DNA from: Chitinophagaceae bacterium
GTDB taxonomy: Bacteria; Bacteroidota; Bacteroidia; Chitinophagales; Chitinophagaceae
NCBI GenBank assembly: GCA_947463105.1
Contig: CANHSD010000089.1
Coordinates: forward strand, 1 to 10,863
DNA length: 10,863 bases
Direction: 5' to 3'
The position numbers were made by a program, and so were the translations under genes. Positions 1 through 6,611 of the stretch are shown piece by piece (position 1 is the first letter of the stretch; every line of letters starts with the position of its first letter). The notes beneath the pieces are model-generated. The model saw only the letters and a program-made list of their open reading frames with translations. It did no database searches and had not been told where the DNA came from.

Positions 1-248
1 ACATTTTCTTTCCAGGCAGTGGGCTCGGCTGTCCTTTTGTTATAACCATCAATCCTTTCAAGGTGCAACTTGAGGTCCCTGCCATCTTCAGCATAAACAT
101 GCACCGACGGGTCAACCTGTGGATACATCGACTTTTGTATCAATGCTGCATGAAAATGTCCGGGATCAAGCGTAATCAGTTTGATGTTCTGTGCCTTCAT
201 CATCAATGGACAAGCCAGGAGTAAAAATGAAAAATAATTGAGTTTCAT
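1..248 (-). CDS. Exported putative oxidoreductase (Gfo/Idh/MocA-like with Oxidoreduct_C type C-terminus), N-terminal fragment
   Basis: Only the first 82 codons are inside the window; the gene runs off the left edge. The ATG at 248-246 opens a Sec-type signal peptide: Lys2, a hydrophobic run (YFSFLLLACPLMM), then a KAQ cleavage region around residues 18-20. The mature part begins IKLITLDPGHFHAALIQKSM and continues to a PTAWKENV stretch. From memory of the family, LDPGHFHAALVQK near the N-terminus is typical of the Bacteroidota 'putative oxidoreductase C-terminal domain' proteins, which have a Rossmann-like first half. The ATG lies 7 bases after the stop of the upstream oxidoreductase gene, so it is probably the third gene of the thuA-like operon. 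The substrate is unknown, and cofactor and catalytic residues cannot be judged from the fragment. Confidence 0.75.
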   Translation of the reverse strand, partial: MKLNYFSFLLLACPLMMKAQNIKLITLDPGHFHAALIQKSMYPQVDPSVHVYAEDGRDLKLHLERIDGYNKRTAEPTAWKEN

Positions 249-255
249 GTGTGAA

Positions 256-1650
256 TTATGATAGTCCTTTTACCAAATAGGGGAATCGATGTTGTCTGTT
301 GAGCAAGGCATTGGCCTCGTCATCGTTGATGAAGCGCTCGTTCAAAGGATCCCACTGCAGTGGCCTTGGCAGGCGCATGGCAATATGATGGATCAGACAG
401 GTAGAGCATCCGCGATGACCAACCTCCACAGGTGTGATGGGTTGTTTTCTGGTGGTAATGCAATCCAGCCAGTTTCCATGGTGCTCATCGCTACGGTAGA
501 GATTGATTTCATTGGCGCCAATCACCGATTCGATGATTTTAGGATTGCTGGCAGAAAGTGCTTTTTGATTGGGCACTGCAGGTTCGTTGGCACTTGCCTT
601 GTAATTACCACGGGTAACAAAGATCCAGCCCTCTGATCCAACAAATTTCACGCCATTGGGCAATTCTGTGCTGATGGTCATTTTAACACCATTGGCATAT
701 TTGCCATAGGTGGTGAAGGATCCGTGCACATTCCAAAGGCCTGATTTGGGGAAATCTGCCTTCCCCCAAACCTCAACGGGGCCGGTATATTCGGTATCCA
801 TTCCCCAATGGGCTATGTCTACATGGTGGGTGCCCCAACCCGTGATCATTCCTGCTCCAAACTGCTCACAACGAAGCCAACCTGGTCTGCTGTAGTCGTT
901 TTGTGGGTGCACGCGTTTTTCTGTATAGTAAACATAGGGGGTTGAGCCCAACCATGCGTCATAATTCAATGTTTTGGGGATGGGCATTTCAGGCTCTACC
1001 TCTCCTCCAGGATCGCTGGGCAATCCAATGTATACTTCTTTCAGCTCACCAATGCGTCCGTTCCTTACCAGTTCAGCAGCGTATCGGAATTGGGGGGATG
1101 ATCTTTGCTGACTGCCGATTTGAAGGATTTTTCCGTTCCTGTGTACGGCATTGCTCAAGGCCCTACCTTCAGCAATGGTCAGGGATGCAGGTTTTTGCAA
1201 GTACACATCTTTTCCTGCCTCTACTGCATGAATCCCCAAAAACGCATGGGAATGGTCAGGGGTACTGATCAAGACGGCATCAATATCCTTGTTGAGCAGC
1301 ATTTCCTGATGATCTCCATACATGGTGACCCCGTCATAGGCCTTACCTGTTTTTTTGGTATAGTAGTCGTTTACATATTGTTTTCCTTCAGCCAGTCGCT
1401 TGGAATCGACATCGCATACAGCCATGATTCTTGCATGGTCGTATTTGAGTGTTTCTGCCATGTCATGGTCTCTGGAAATCCTTCCCACCCCAATGGCACC
1501 GATATTGATTTTGTTGCTTGGGGCATCTTTGCCCATCACATGGGCGGGTACGATGGTAGGAAATCCAAGAGAGACAATCCCGGTAGCGACGCCAGTTTTG
1601 ACGGTGGATTTCATGAAATCCCTTCTGTTAAATCCTTTGTTGTCAGGCAT
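256..1650 (-). CDS. Tat-exported Gfo/Idh/MocA family oxidoreductase (paralogue 1, QKP variant)
   Basis: A 464-residue NAD(P)-dependent oxidoreductase, probably acting on a sugar or cyclitol. The frame is open up to 1776, but the ATG at 1650 is preferred because it places a twin-arginine signal (NRRDFMK, Arg9-Arg10, then a hydrophobic stretch to about residue 35) at the N-terminus; the longer start would overlap the upstream stop. A Rossmann motif INIGAIGVGRISRDH lies at about 48-62, and the substrate-domain motif GWGTHHVDIAHWGM at about 271-284 keeps the His-x-x-Asp pattern. The usual Glu-Lys-Pro active-site motif is Gln-Lys-Pro here (152-154). The C-terminus (RRPLQWDP...NDDEANALL) closely matches the paralogue at 2692-3987. 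The start lies 4 bases after the thuA-like stop, so the two are cotranscribed. Tat export suggests an envelope enzyme that folds with bound cofactor, as known for glucose-fructose oxidoreductase. The substrate cannot be assigned. Confidence 0.9.
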   Translation of the reverse strand: MPDNKGFNRRDFMKSTVKTGVATGIVSLGFPTIVPAHVMGKDAPSNKINIGAIGVGRISRDHDMAETLKYDHARIMAVCDVDSKRLAEGKQYVNDYYTKKTGKAYDGVTMYGDHQEMLLNKDIDAVLISTPDHSHAFLGIHAVEAGKDVYLQKPASLTIAEGRALSNAVHRNGKILQIGSQQRSSPQFRYAAELVRNGRIGELKEVYIGLPSDPGGEVEPEMPIPKTLNYDAWLGSTPYVYYTEKRVHPQNDYSRPGWLRCEQFGAGMITGWGTHHVDIAHWGMDTEYTGPVEVWGKADFPKSGLWNVHGSFTTYGKYANGVKMTISTELPNGVKFVGSEGWIFVTRGNYKASANEPAVPNQKALSASNPKIIESVIGANEINLYRSDEHHGNWLDCITTRKQPITPVEVGHRGCSTCLIHHIAMRLPRPLQWDPLNERFINDDEANALLNRQHRFPYLVKGLS

Positions 1651-1654
1651 GTTC

Positions 1655-2482
1655 TTATTTTTTAATTTCTTCGTCTCTGTTGGTTGCATAGGCTTTTGAA
1701 TAATCAATGCCCTTGTGCAATGAAATAATGTATTTAAGCCCCTGCAAAAGGTGGTTTTTGTAAACAGGGTCAGCATAGGTTTCTTTGCTGTGCCCCAGGG
1801 TGCTTACCCAAACATGGCCACCTTGGAAATCATTGTACCATACGGCGGGGTAATACTCGGCATATGTTCCTGCATTTTTGGCGATCATGTCTTTCTGAGA
1901 TTGGTCAAGCGTTGTAAACTGATGAGACATCAGCACATTGGTAACTGGGTAGAGTTCCTTGCCAAAATACAATTCATCCTCTCTTTCCCAGATCAATGGA
2001 ACGCCGTTCATTGATGGATGGTTGGGGTCAGTTTTTCTTACAGTGAATTTCTGAAACTTTGCATGCCAGGCAAAAGTACATCCTAACATCATTTTGAACC
2101 ATTTCCAATTGCGCTCAGTGCCTGTTACAGAATGCAATCCCACGAAACCGCCACCTGCTTCTATGTAGCGCCTGAAGGCAAGGCGTTGCGCATCTGTATC
2201 AAATACATCATTGTTGGTGCTGGGGAAAACAAGGAGGGTAAATTGCTTCAGGTTTTCTTCAGTAAAATTGGTTGGATCGTCGCTCACTGTAATTTTCCAG
2301 TTCTCCTCCTTGGCAATTCCTTTCAGTGCCTCTACCGCTGAGGGGATGTTGTCGTGGATAAAACCTTTCCCATTTTTGGTGTATACCAGTAAGGAAACGT
2401 TTTTGTTGTTTTTTTTGCTTTGTGCCTTCAGGTTGAATGTTGAAAACACGGCTAGTAATGGGACTAAAATAAGATACTTCAT
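1655..2482 (-). CDS. Exported ThuA-domain protein (class I glutamine amidotransferase-like fold)
   Basis: A 275-residue protein with a Sec signal peptide (MKYLILVPLLAVFSTFNLKA, cleavage before Gln21) and one ThuA domain. Family landmarks are a strand-turn FTLLVFPSTNNDVFD at about 81-95, GGGFVGLHS at 110-118, the HPS motif near 155-157, PAVWYND at about 212-218, and a GGHVWVSTLGHSKETYADP block at about 221-239. The frame extends upstream to 2527, but only the ATG at 2482 gives a clean signal peptide. ThuA proteins were named for trehalose utilisation in rhizobia, where ThuA acts with the Gfo/Idh/MocA protein ThuB and a 3-keto-disaccharide route has been proposed. In Bacteroidota the domain is widespread beside Gfo/Idh/MocA genes, so trehalose is not implied. 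It is the first gene of the leftward operon from the divergent region, 4 bases before the oxidoreductase gene. A role in processing an oxidised sugar is an inference. Confidence 0.88.
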   Translation of the reverse strand: MKYLILVPLLAVFSTFNLKAQSKKNNKNVSLLVYTKNGKGFIHDNIPSAVEALKGIAKEENWKITVSDDPTNFTEENLKQFTLLVFPSTNNDVFDTDAQRLAFRRYIEAGGGFVGLHSVTGTERNWKWFKMMLGCTFAWHAKFQKFTVRKTDPNHPSMNGVPLIWEREDELYFGKELYPVTNVLMSHQFTTLDQSQKDMIAKNAGTYAEYYPAVWYNDFQGGHVWVSTLGHSKETYADPVYKNHLLQGLKYIISLHKGIDYSKAYATNRDEEIKK

Positions 2483-2555
2483 GTGGGGCTGTTTCGTTGA
2501 TCGTTTAATAGACGGTAATTTACACAAAAATCATACTTGTCCTACCATTGCTTTT

Positions 2556-2571
2556 ACGAAAACGTTATAGG
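2556..2571. promoter_or_regulatory. Candidate LacI-family operator, AACGTT core
   Basis: The sequence acgaaaacgttatagg has the central CG flanked by AA/TT that is common to LacI-family operators (compare the CcpA cre core). The palindrome is perfect over the six-base core (2561-2566) and weak outside it. It lies about 75 bases upstream of the thuA-like ATG and 120 bases upstream of the Gfo2 ATG, and a LacI-family gene is encoded in the rightward operon. It matches the site at 5061-5076 at 9 of 16 positions, including the aaacgt core. This is a motif judgement only. Confidence 0.3.
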
Positions 2572-2656
2572 AAAAAAGAAGTTTTTGGCCCTGCAGTCCT
2601 GTTATTTTAACTAACTTGACACAGTATTCATCAACATTGTGCCTTTTAACAATTCC

Positions 2657-2669
2657 GGGTCATTGACCC
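2657..2669. promoter_or_regulatory. Perfect inverted repeat GGGTCA-T-TGACCC before the Gfo2 start
   Basis: Two 6-base arms surround one central base, ending 22 bases before the ATG at 2692. It could be a protein-binding dyad over the promoter or start of transcription, or in RNA a short hairpin (GGGTC stem, ATT loop) just upstream of the translation start. The odd spacing without a central CG makes it an unlikely target for the neighbouring LacI-family protein. Function unknown. Confidence 0.35.
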
Positions 2670-2691
2670 AGATGAAAAAAAACTTCTATTT

Positions 2692-3987
2692 ATGAGTTCG
2701 AATCAACGCAGGAATTTTATCAAACAAACCACTGGTGCAGCATTGGCCTTTTCTATCGTTCCAAGATTTGTGATTGGAGGCCCTGGCTTTACCGCACCGA
2801 GCGATATGATCAACCTTGGATTCATTGGAACAGGAAAACAATCCCGCGGCCTGCAGAATAGTTTTAAGGAAAAGGCCAATATTGTTGCGGGTGCTGACGT
2901 TGACGCGCTCAAACTCAATTATTTCCAATCCCTTCTGGAAAAATATTACACCAATGCCAGAAAAGATGGCAAGGGCCGGGATTACAAGGGATTTACTGCT
3001 TACGAAGACTACAAGGAAATTTTAGGCAGAAAAGATATTGACGCAGTGGTTATTTCAACCCCAGACCACTGGCATGCTGTTCAAGCCATTCAAGCTTCTA
3101 ATGCAGGCAAACATGTCTACTGTGAAAAGCCCCTTGCGCACAGCGTTGAAGAGGGAAGGGCCATGGTTGATGCTGCAAGAAAAAACAAGATTGTATTCCA
3201 GACAGGCAGCATGCAGCGTTCCTGGAAAAATTTCAGGCATGCTTGTGAACTGGTCAGAAACGGATATTTGGGAAACATAACTGAAGTATTGGTAGCAGTT
3301 GGCGATCCTCCCATCCCATGCGACCTTCCTGCTAAACCCGTAAGAGCTGGCTTGAATTGGGATCAGTGGATTGGGCCTGCCCAGTTCCGTGAATTCAGCC
3401 CTGTGCTCGCCCCACCTGTAGAAGAGGATATCTTCCCCAATTGGAGAAATTACAAGGAATACGGAGGCGGGATGGTTTCAGACTGGGGTGCTCATATGTT
3501 CGACATCGCCCAATGGGCTTTGGGTATGGACGAAAGCGGCCCTGTCAAGTTTATCCCTTCAGAAGGAACTGCCAAGAGAGGTCTGCAGATGGTCTATGAG
3601 AATGGCATTGTCATGAAACATCAGGATTTTGGCAGGAGCAATACCGTGCGCTTCATTGGTGAGAAAGGCCGTTTGGACGTAAGCAGGTCGATTCTTGACA
3701 GTGACCCAGCCAACATCGTTTCGGCTACCATTCAGCCCAATGAAACCAGGCTGTATGAGTCCAACGACCATTACCTCGATTGGCTTGACTGCATCAAAAC
3801 AGGTAAAAAGCCTGTTTGTGATGTGGAGATTGGTCATCGAACAAGTTCTGTTTGCAACGTGGCCAATATCGCTTATGCCTTGCGCCGTCCGCTAGAATGG
3901 AATCCCGACAAAGAAAAATTCAAAAACGATAAAGAGGCCAACGCCCTCTTGGCGCCAAACTTCAGGGAAGGATGGAAATTGGGTTAA
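2692..3987 (+). CDS. Tat-exported Gfo/Idh/MocA family oxidoreductase (paralogue 2, canonical EKP)
   Basis: A 431-residue NAD(P)-dependent sugar-type oxidoreductase. The N-terminus has a twin-arginine signal (NQRRNFIK, Arg6-Arg7, then GAALAFSIVPRFVIGG). A Rossmann motif NLGFIGTGKQSRG follows at about 41-53, then STPDHWHAVQA at about 122-132 and the canonical active-site motif CEKPL (Glu145-Lys146-Pro147). Further on come GGGMVSDWGAHMFDIAQWALG, with the family His-x-x-Asp, and a C-terminal block RRPLEWNPDKEKFKNDKEANALL shared with paralogue 1. Total length is normal for the Tat-type family. It is the first gene of the rightward operon, and its stop is followed after one base by the ATG of the LacI-family gene, suggesting translational coupling. 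Export with bound cofactor is expected from the Tat signal. The substrate is unknown; the uxaC neighbour makes a uronate or its parent glycoside a reasonable guess. Confidence 0.92.
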   Translation: MSSNQRRNFIKQTTGAALAFSIVPRFVIGGPGFTAPSDMINLGFIGTGKQSRGLQNSFKEKANIVAGADVDALKLNYFQSLLEKYYTNARKDGKGRDYKGFTAYEDYKEILGRKDIDAVVISTPDHWHAVQAIQASNAGKHVYCEKPLAHSVEEGRAMVDAARKNKIVFQTGSMQRSWKNFRHACELVRNGYLGNITEVLVAVGDPPIPCDLPAKPVRAGLNWDQWIGPAQFREFSPVLAPPVEEDIFPNWRNYKEYGGGMVSDWGAHMFDIAQWALGMDESGPVKFIPSEGTAKRGLQMVYENGIVMKHQDFGRSNTVRFIGEKGRLDVSRSILDSDPANIVSATIQPNETRLYESNDHYLDWLDCIKTGKKPVCDVEIGHRTSSVCNVANIAYALRRPLEWNPDKEKFKNDKEANALLAPNFREGWKLG

Positions 3988-3988
3988 G

Positions 3989-4999
3989 ATGAATGGAATA
4001 AGCATGATCCAGCTGGCAAAAGAGCTGGGATTATCAGTATCTACCGTTTCTAAAGCACTTGGCGACAGCCATGAAATCAGTGCGTCTACCAAAAAAAGGG
4101 TGCTTGAACTGGCAAAAAAATACAAGTACAAACCCAACCCTTTTGCCAGCAATCTCCGTAAAAAAAAGGGGAAACAAATTGCTGTGATCATCCCTGATAT
4201 TGTTAATAATTTCTTTGCCTTGGCAGTTGATGGAATTGAGAGTGTTACCATGTCTAAACATTACGACACATTCATTTACCTCACCCATGAAAATCTTGAG
4301 AGGGAAAAAGCGGTACTGGAGCACCTTGAGTCTGGGCTTATCTCCGGACTGATCATTTCTGTTTGTACTGGCCGGGAAGGGTATGCTCATTTTCAGGAAT
4401 TTTATGAAACCACAAGGCTGCCCATTGTTTTTTTTGACAGGGTGCCCGATTTGCTGCAGTTTCCGAAGGTTATCGCCAACAATTATGAAAGTTCCTTTGA
4501 TGCTACTGCCAGGCTGATCAAAGCCGGTAGCAAGAGGCCAGCATTGATTACCACCACTGAGCCGATGTTCACATCAATGGAAAGAAGAAGGGGCTATCAG
4601 GATGCCCTGGAAAAACATGGGATTGTTTTTACAGATGAGATGATTATCCATTGTACAGACGACATGGCGTTGAATTATACCATCCTGCGGAAAATTTTTT
4701 CTCAAAAAAAACGGCCTGATGGCATTTTTGCCTCCATTGAAAAATATGCCATTACCAGTTATGAAGTTTGCAAAGACCTGAAGCTGTCGATCCCCAAGGA
4801 TGTAAAAGTGATTGGAATGACCAATCTGCGCACGGCTGCCTTGTTGAACCCATCGCTTTCAACCCTTTCCCAGCCAGCATTTGACATGGGAAAAGAGGCC
4901 GCAGGACTGCTGATCAAGATGATTGAGAAAAAATCTTATGCAGCGGCGAATGATATCATTGTGCTGCCGAATGAACTCACCATCAGGGATTCAATCTAA
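3989..4999 (+). CDS. LacI/GalR-family transcriptional regulator
   Basis: A 336-residue regulator with the standard layout. The N-terminal helix-turn-helix is SMIQLAKELGLSVSTVSKAL (residues 5-24), followed by the hinge KPNPFASNLRKKKG (48-61). Leu56 matches the LacI leucine that inserts at the central CG step of the operator. The rest is a periplasmic-binding-protein-like sensor domain starting KQIAVIIPDIVNNFFALAVDGIE. The ATG follows the Gfo2 stop after one base; a second ATG at 4004 would still keep most of the HTH. Its position between a sugar oxidoreductase and uxaC suggests it controls this cluster in response to a sugar or uronate-derived ligand, and palindromes at 5061-5076 and 2556-2571 are candidate targets. 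Most family members are repressors relieved by ligand, but the direction of control here is not visible from sequence. Confidence 0.93.
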   Translation: MNGISMIQLAKELGLSVSTVSKALGDSHEISASTKKRVLELAKKYKYKPNPFASNLRKKKGKQIAVIIPDIVNNFFALAVDGIESVTMSKHYDTFIYLTHENLEREKAVLEHLESGLISGLIISVCTGREGYAHFQEFYETTRLPIVFFDRVPDLLQFPKVIANNYESSFDATARLIKAGSKRPALITTTEPMFTSMERRRGYQDALEKHGIVFTDEMIIHCTDDMALNYTILRKIFSQKKRPDGIFASIEKYAITSYEVCKDLKLSIPKDVKVIGMTNLRTAALLNPSLSTLSQPAFDMGKEAAGLLIKMIEKKSYAAANDIIVLPNELTIRDSI

Positions 5000-5060
5000 G
5001 CTTAGGGTGATGTTTTCTTGACCGGTTTCATTGCATTTTACTTGAGCTCACACCAAGGGC

Positions 5061-5076
5061 ACAGAAACGTCTCTGT
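5061..5076. promoter_or_regulatory. Candidate LacI-family operator upstream of uxaC
   Basis: The sequence acagaaacgtctctgt is an even palindrome with 7 of 8 symmetric pairs (ACAGAAAC against ACAGAGAC) around a central CG. This is the architecture expected for a LacI/GalR dimer with the hinge leucine seen in the protein encoded just upstream. It ends 116 bases before the uxaC ATG. The regulator assignment is inferred from proximity and symmetry. Confidence 0.5.
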
Positions 5077-5104
5077 ATTCACTGTTCTTGTTCGATGAAT
5101 GCAA

Positions 5105-5121
5105 CAATGCGAAAAGCATTG
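5105..5121 (+). other. Small hairpin CAATGC-GAAAA-GCATTG in the uxaC leader region
   Basis: A perfect 6-base stem with a 5-base GAAAA loop, ending about 71 bases before the uxaC ATG. There is no following U-tract (cgtaaataaatt), so it does not look like an intrinsic terminator. It may be a leader RNA stem, a weak regulator site, or chance. Confidence 0.25.
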
Positions 5122-5192
5122 CGTAAATAAATTCTCCATTCATGTGCTGAATGTAAAAATCCATTGCGAAATTTAATTACTAAACCTACCGT

Positions 5193-6611
5193 ATGTCATT
5201 ATCCACCAATGGCTTTATCCAGGAGAATTTCTTGCTGCAATCCTCCCTTGCTGAAAAACTCTTCCACGATGTTGCTGCAAAACAGCCTATCATTGATTAT
5301 CACTCCCATCTTTCTCCATTTGAAATTGCGACCAACAGGAAATATGAGAACATGACCAGGATTTGGTTGAGTGAGGACCATTACAAATGGCGTGCCATGC
5401 GTGGAGCCGGTGTTAATGAGCGTTTCATCACAGGTGATGCAACAGATGAGGAGAAATTTCAGGCCTGGGCCGAAACGGTACCCCAGACGGTGAGGAATCC
5501 ATTGTTTCACTGGACCTACCTTGAATTGAAGAATTCTTTTGGGGTAACTGAATACCTCAATCCTGCTTCGGCCTCCCGGATTTACAAACAATGCAATGAA
5601 TTGCTTTCCGGAGAGGAACATACGGCAAGAAAATTCCTGGAGCAATACAATGTGGTTTACCTCTGTTCAACCGATGACCCTTGTGATGATCTTCAATACC
5701 ATCATGCCATCAGGGCTGATAAAGATTGTAGTGTTGGTGTAGCCCCTTCATTCAGGCCAGACAAGGCATTTGCCATTCATGATAGAGAAAACTTCCTGGC
5801 CTATATCGCCAGGCTTTCATCTGCATCAGGAGTTTCCATTACTGATATGGATTCCCTTTTGTCTGCCCTGGAAACAAGGATTGATTTTTTTGCAGCGGCA
5901 GGTTGCAAGGTTGCTGACCACGGCCTCTCACAGCTACCCCAAAACAATCCCTTTACTTTTGATATGGGCATTGAATTAAAGCGGTTTTTTGCAACGGGTG
6001 GTGCAACAGTGTTTTCAGATCCGGACGCATTTGTTTTTTACCTCCTGACATCGCTCTGCAAGATGTACCATGCCCGTGGATGGGTGCAACAGTTTCACCT
6101 GGGAGCCATCAGGAACAACAATTCAAGGCTCAAGTTGAAATTGGGTGCTGATGCAGGTTTCGACTCCATCGGTGATTATGCACAGGCAGGGCGACTTTCT
6201 GCTTTCCTGAATTCACTTGATGCAGAAGACAAACTTTCGAAAACAATCATCTACAACCTCAATCCTGCAGACAATGCATTGTTCGCTACCATGTGTGGCA
6301 ATTTTAACGATGGCTCTACGAAAGGGAAAGTGCAATATGGTCCGGCCTGGTGGTTTTTAGACCAGAAAAATGGCATGGAACAACACCTGGATATTCTCTC
6401 TGATGTATGCCTGCTTTCAACCTTCGTTGGCATGATCACGGATAGCAGAAGCCTTTTGTCTTTTTCACGCCATGAATACTTCCGTAGAATCCTTTGCAAC
6501 ATGATGGCCAATGACATGATCAACGGTATCGTCCCCAATGACGAACAATGGATGGGCGAGCTGCTGAAGAAAATCTGCTATGAAAATGCTAAGGAGTATT
6601 TCAATATTTGA
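5193..6611 (+). CDS. uxaC: Glucuronate isomerase (uronate isomerase)
   Basis: A 472-residue cytoplasmic enzyme that interconverts D-glucuronate and D-fructuronate (and D-galacturonate and D-tagaturonate), the entry step of hexuronate catabolism. The length is normal for UxaC. It belongs to the amidohydrolase-like metal-dependent superfamily: the metal-binding His-x-His is His37/His39 in IDYHSHLSPFEIA. Strong landmarks follow: RAMRGAGVNERFITGDA, a CSTDDPCDDLQYHH segment near 177-190, QQFHLGAIRNNNSRL, and the C-terminal STFVGMITDSRSLLSFSRHEYFRRILCNMM block. The start at 5193 leaves a normal short N-terminal extension. It follows the LacI-family gene after a 193-base gap that holds a candidate operator. 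The usual partners (fructuronate or tagaturonate reductase, mannonate or altronate dehydratase, KDG kinase) are not in the window. It converges with the aldehyde dehydrogenase gene with one base between stops. Confidence 0.96.
   Translation: MSLSTNGFIQENFLLQSSLAEKLFHDVAAKQPIIDYHSHLSPFEIATNRKYENMTRIWLSEDHYKWRAMRGAGVNERFITGDATDEEKFQAWAETVPQTVRNPLFHWTYLELKNSFGVTEYLNPASASRIYKQCNELLSGEEHTARKFLEQYNVVYLCSTDDPCDDLQYHHAIRADKDCSVGVAPSFRPDKAFAIHDRENFLAYIARLSSASGVSITDMDSLLSALETRIDFFAAAGCKVADHGLSQLPQNNPFTFDMGIELKRFFATGGATVFSDPDAFVFYLLTSLCKMYHARGWVQQFHLGAIRNNNSRLKLKLGADAGFDSIGDYAQAGRLSAFLNSLDAEDKLSKTIIYNLNPADNALFATMCGNFNDGSTKGKVQYGPAWWFLDQKNGMEQHLDILSDVCLLSTFVGMITDSRSLLSFSRHEYFRRILCNMMANDMINGIVPNDEQWMGELLKKICYENAKEYFNI

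Larger units (their letters stand above)
2483..2691. promoter_or_regulatory. Divergent intergenic region between the thuA-like operon and the Gfo2-lacI operon
   Basis: These 209 bases must hold the promoters of both divergent operons. No full Bacteroidota sigma-A promoter (TTTG, about 20 bases, TAnnTTTG) stands out. The best -7-like match for the leftward operon is GATTTTTG on the minus strand (2532-2525, one mismatch), without a convincing -33 partner. Two palindromic elements are listed separately: an AACGTT-centred site (2556-2571) and GGGTCA-T-TGACCC (2657-2669). The leader before the rightward start is A-rich (poly-A at 2674-2681) with no Shine-Dalgarno sequence, which is normal for this phylum. 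Confidence 0.55.
5000..5192. promoter_or_regulatory. Intergenic region upstream of uxaC
   Basis: This 193-base gap separates lacI from uxaC and probably holds the uxaC promoter. It contains a near-perfect 16-base palindrome (5061-5076) and a 6-base-stem hairpin (5105-5121), listed separately. I see no Rho-independent terminator with a U-tract after lacI and no clear TTTG/TAnnTTTG promoter pair, so read-through from lacI remains possible. The last 30 bases before the ATG are A/T-rich with no Shine-Dalgarno sequence. Confidence 0.5.

Noticed and set aside
1105..1665. 186-codon open frame on the plus strand inside oxidoreductase 1
   Set aside because: It is fully antisense to a gene with clear family motifs, and its translation shows no recognisable domain. 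The same applies to the other long antisense frames at 289-636, 3892-4251, 4034-4390, 5199-5645, 8370-8720 and 9145-9573.
1651..1776. N-terminal extension of oxidoreductase 1 to 1776
   Set aside because: It would overlap the end of the thuA-like gene by about 120 bases and bury the twin-arginine signal; the ATG at 1650 gives a standard Tat N-terminus.
1655..2482. Assigning trehalose utilisation to the ThuA-domain gene and its oxidoreductase neighbour
   Set aside because: ThuA and Gfo/Idh/MocA pairs are common in Bacteroidota without trehalose genes, and nothing else in the window points to trehalose.
2483..2527. N-terminal extension of the thuA-like gene to 2527
   Set aside because: It would put a polar 15-residue stretch before an otherwise clean signal peptide; the ATG at 2482 fits an exported protein.
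2616..2621. TTGACA resembling a sigma-70 -35 box before Gfo2
   Set aside because: There is no TATAAT-like box at 16-18 bases, and Bacteroidota use a different promoter consensus, so it is probably chance.
4996..5005. Perfect palindrome CTAAGCTTAG over the lacI stop codon
   Set aside because: It has no loop for a terminator hairpin, it is short, and half of it is coding; chance is sufficient.
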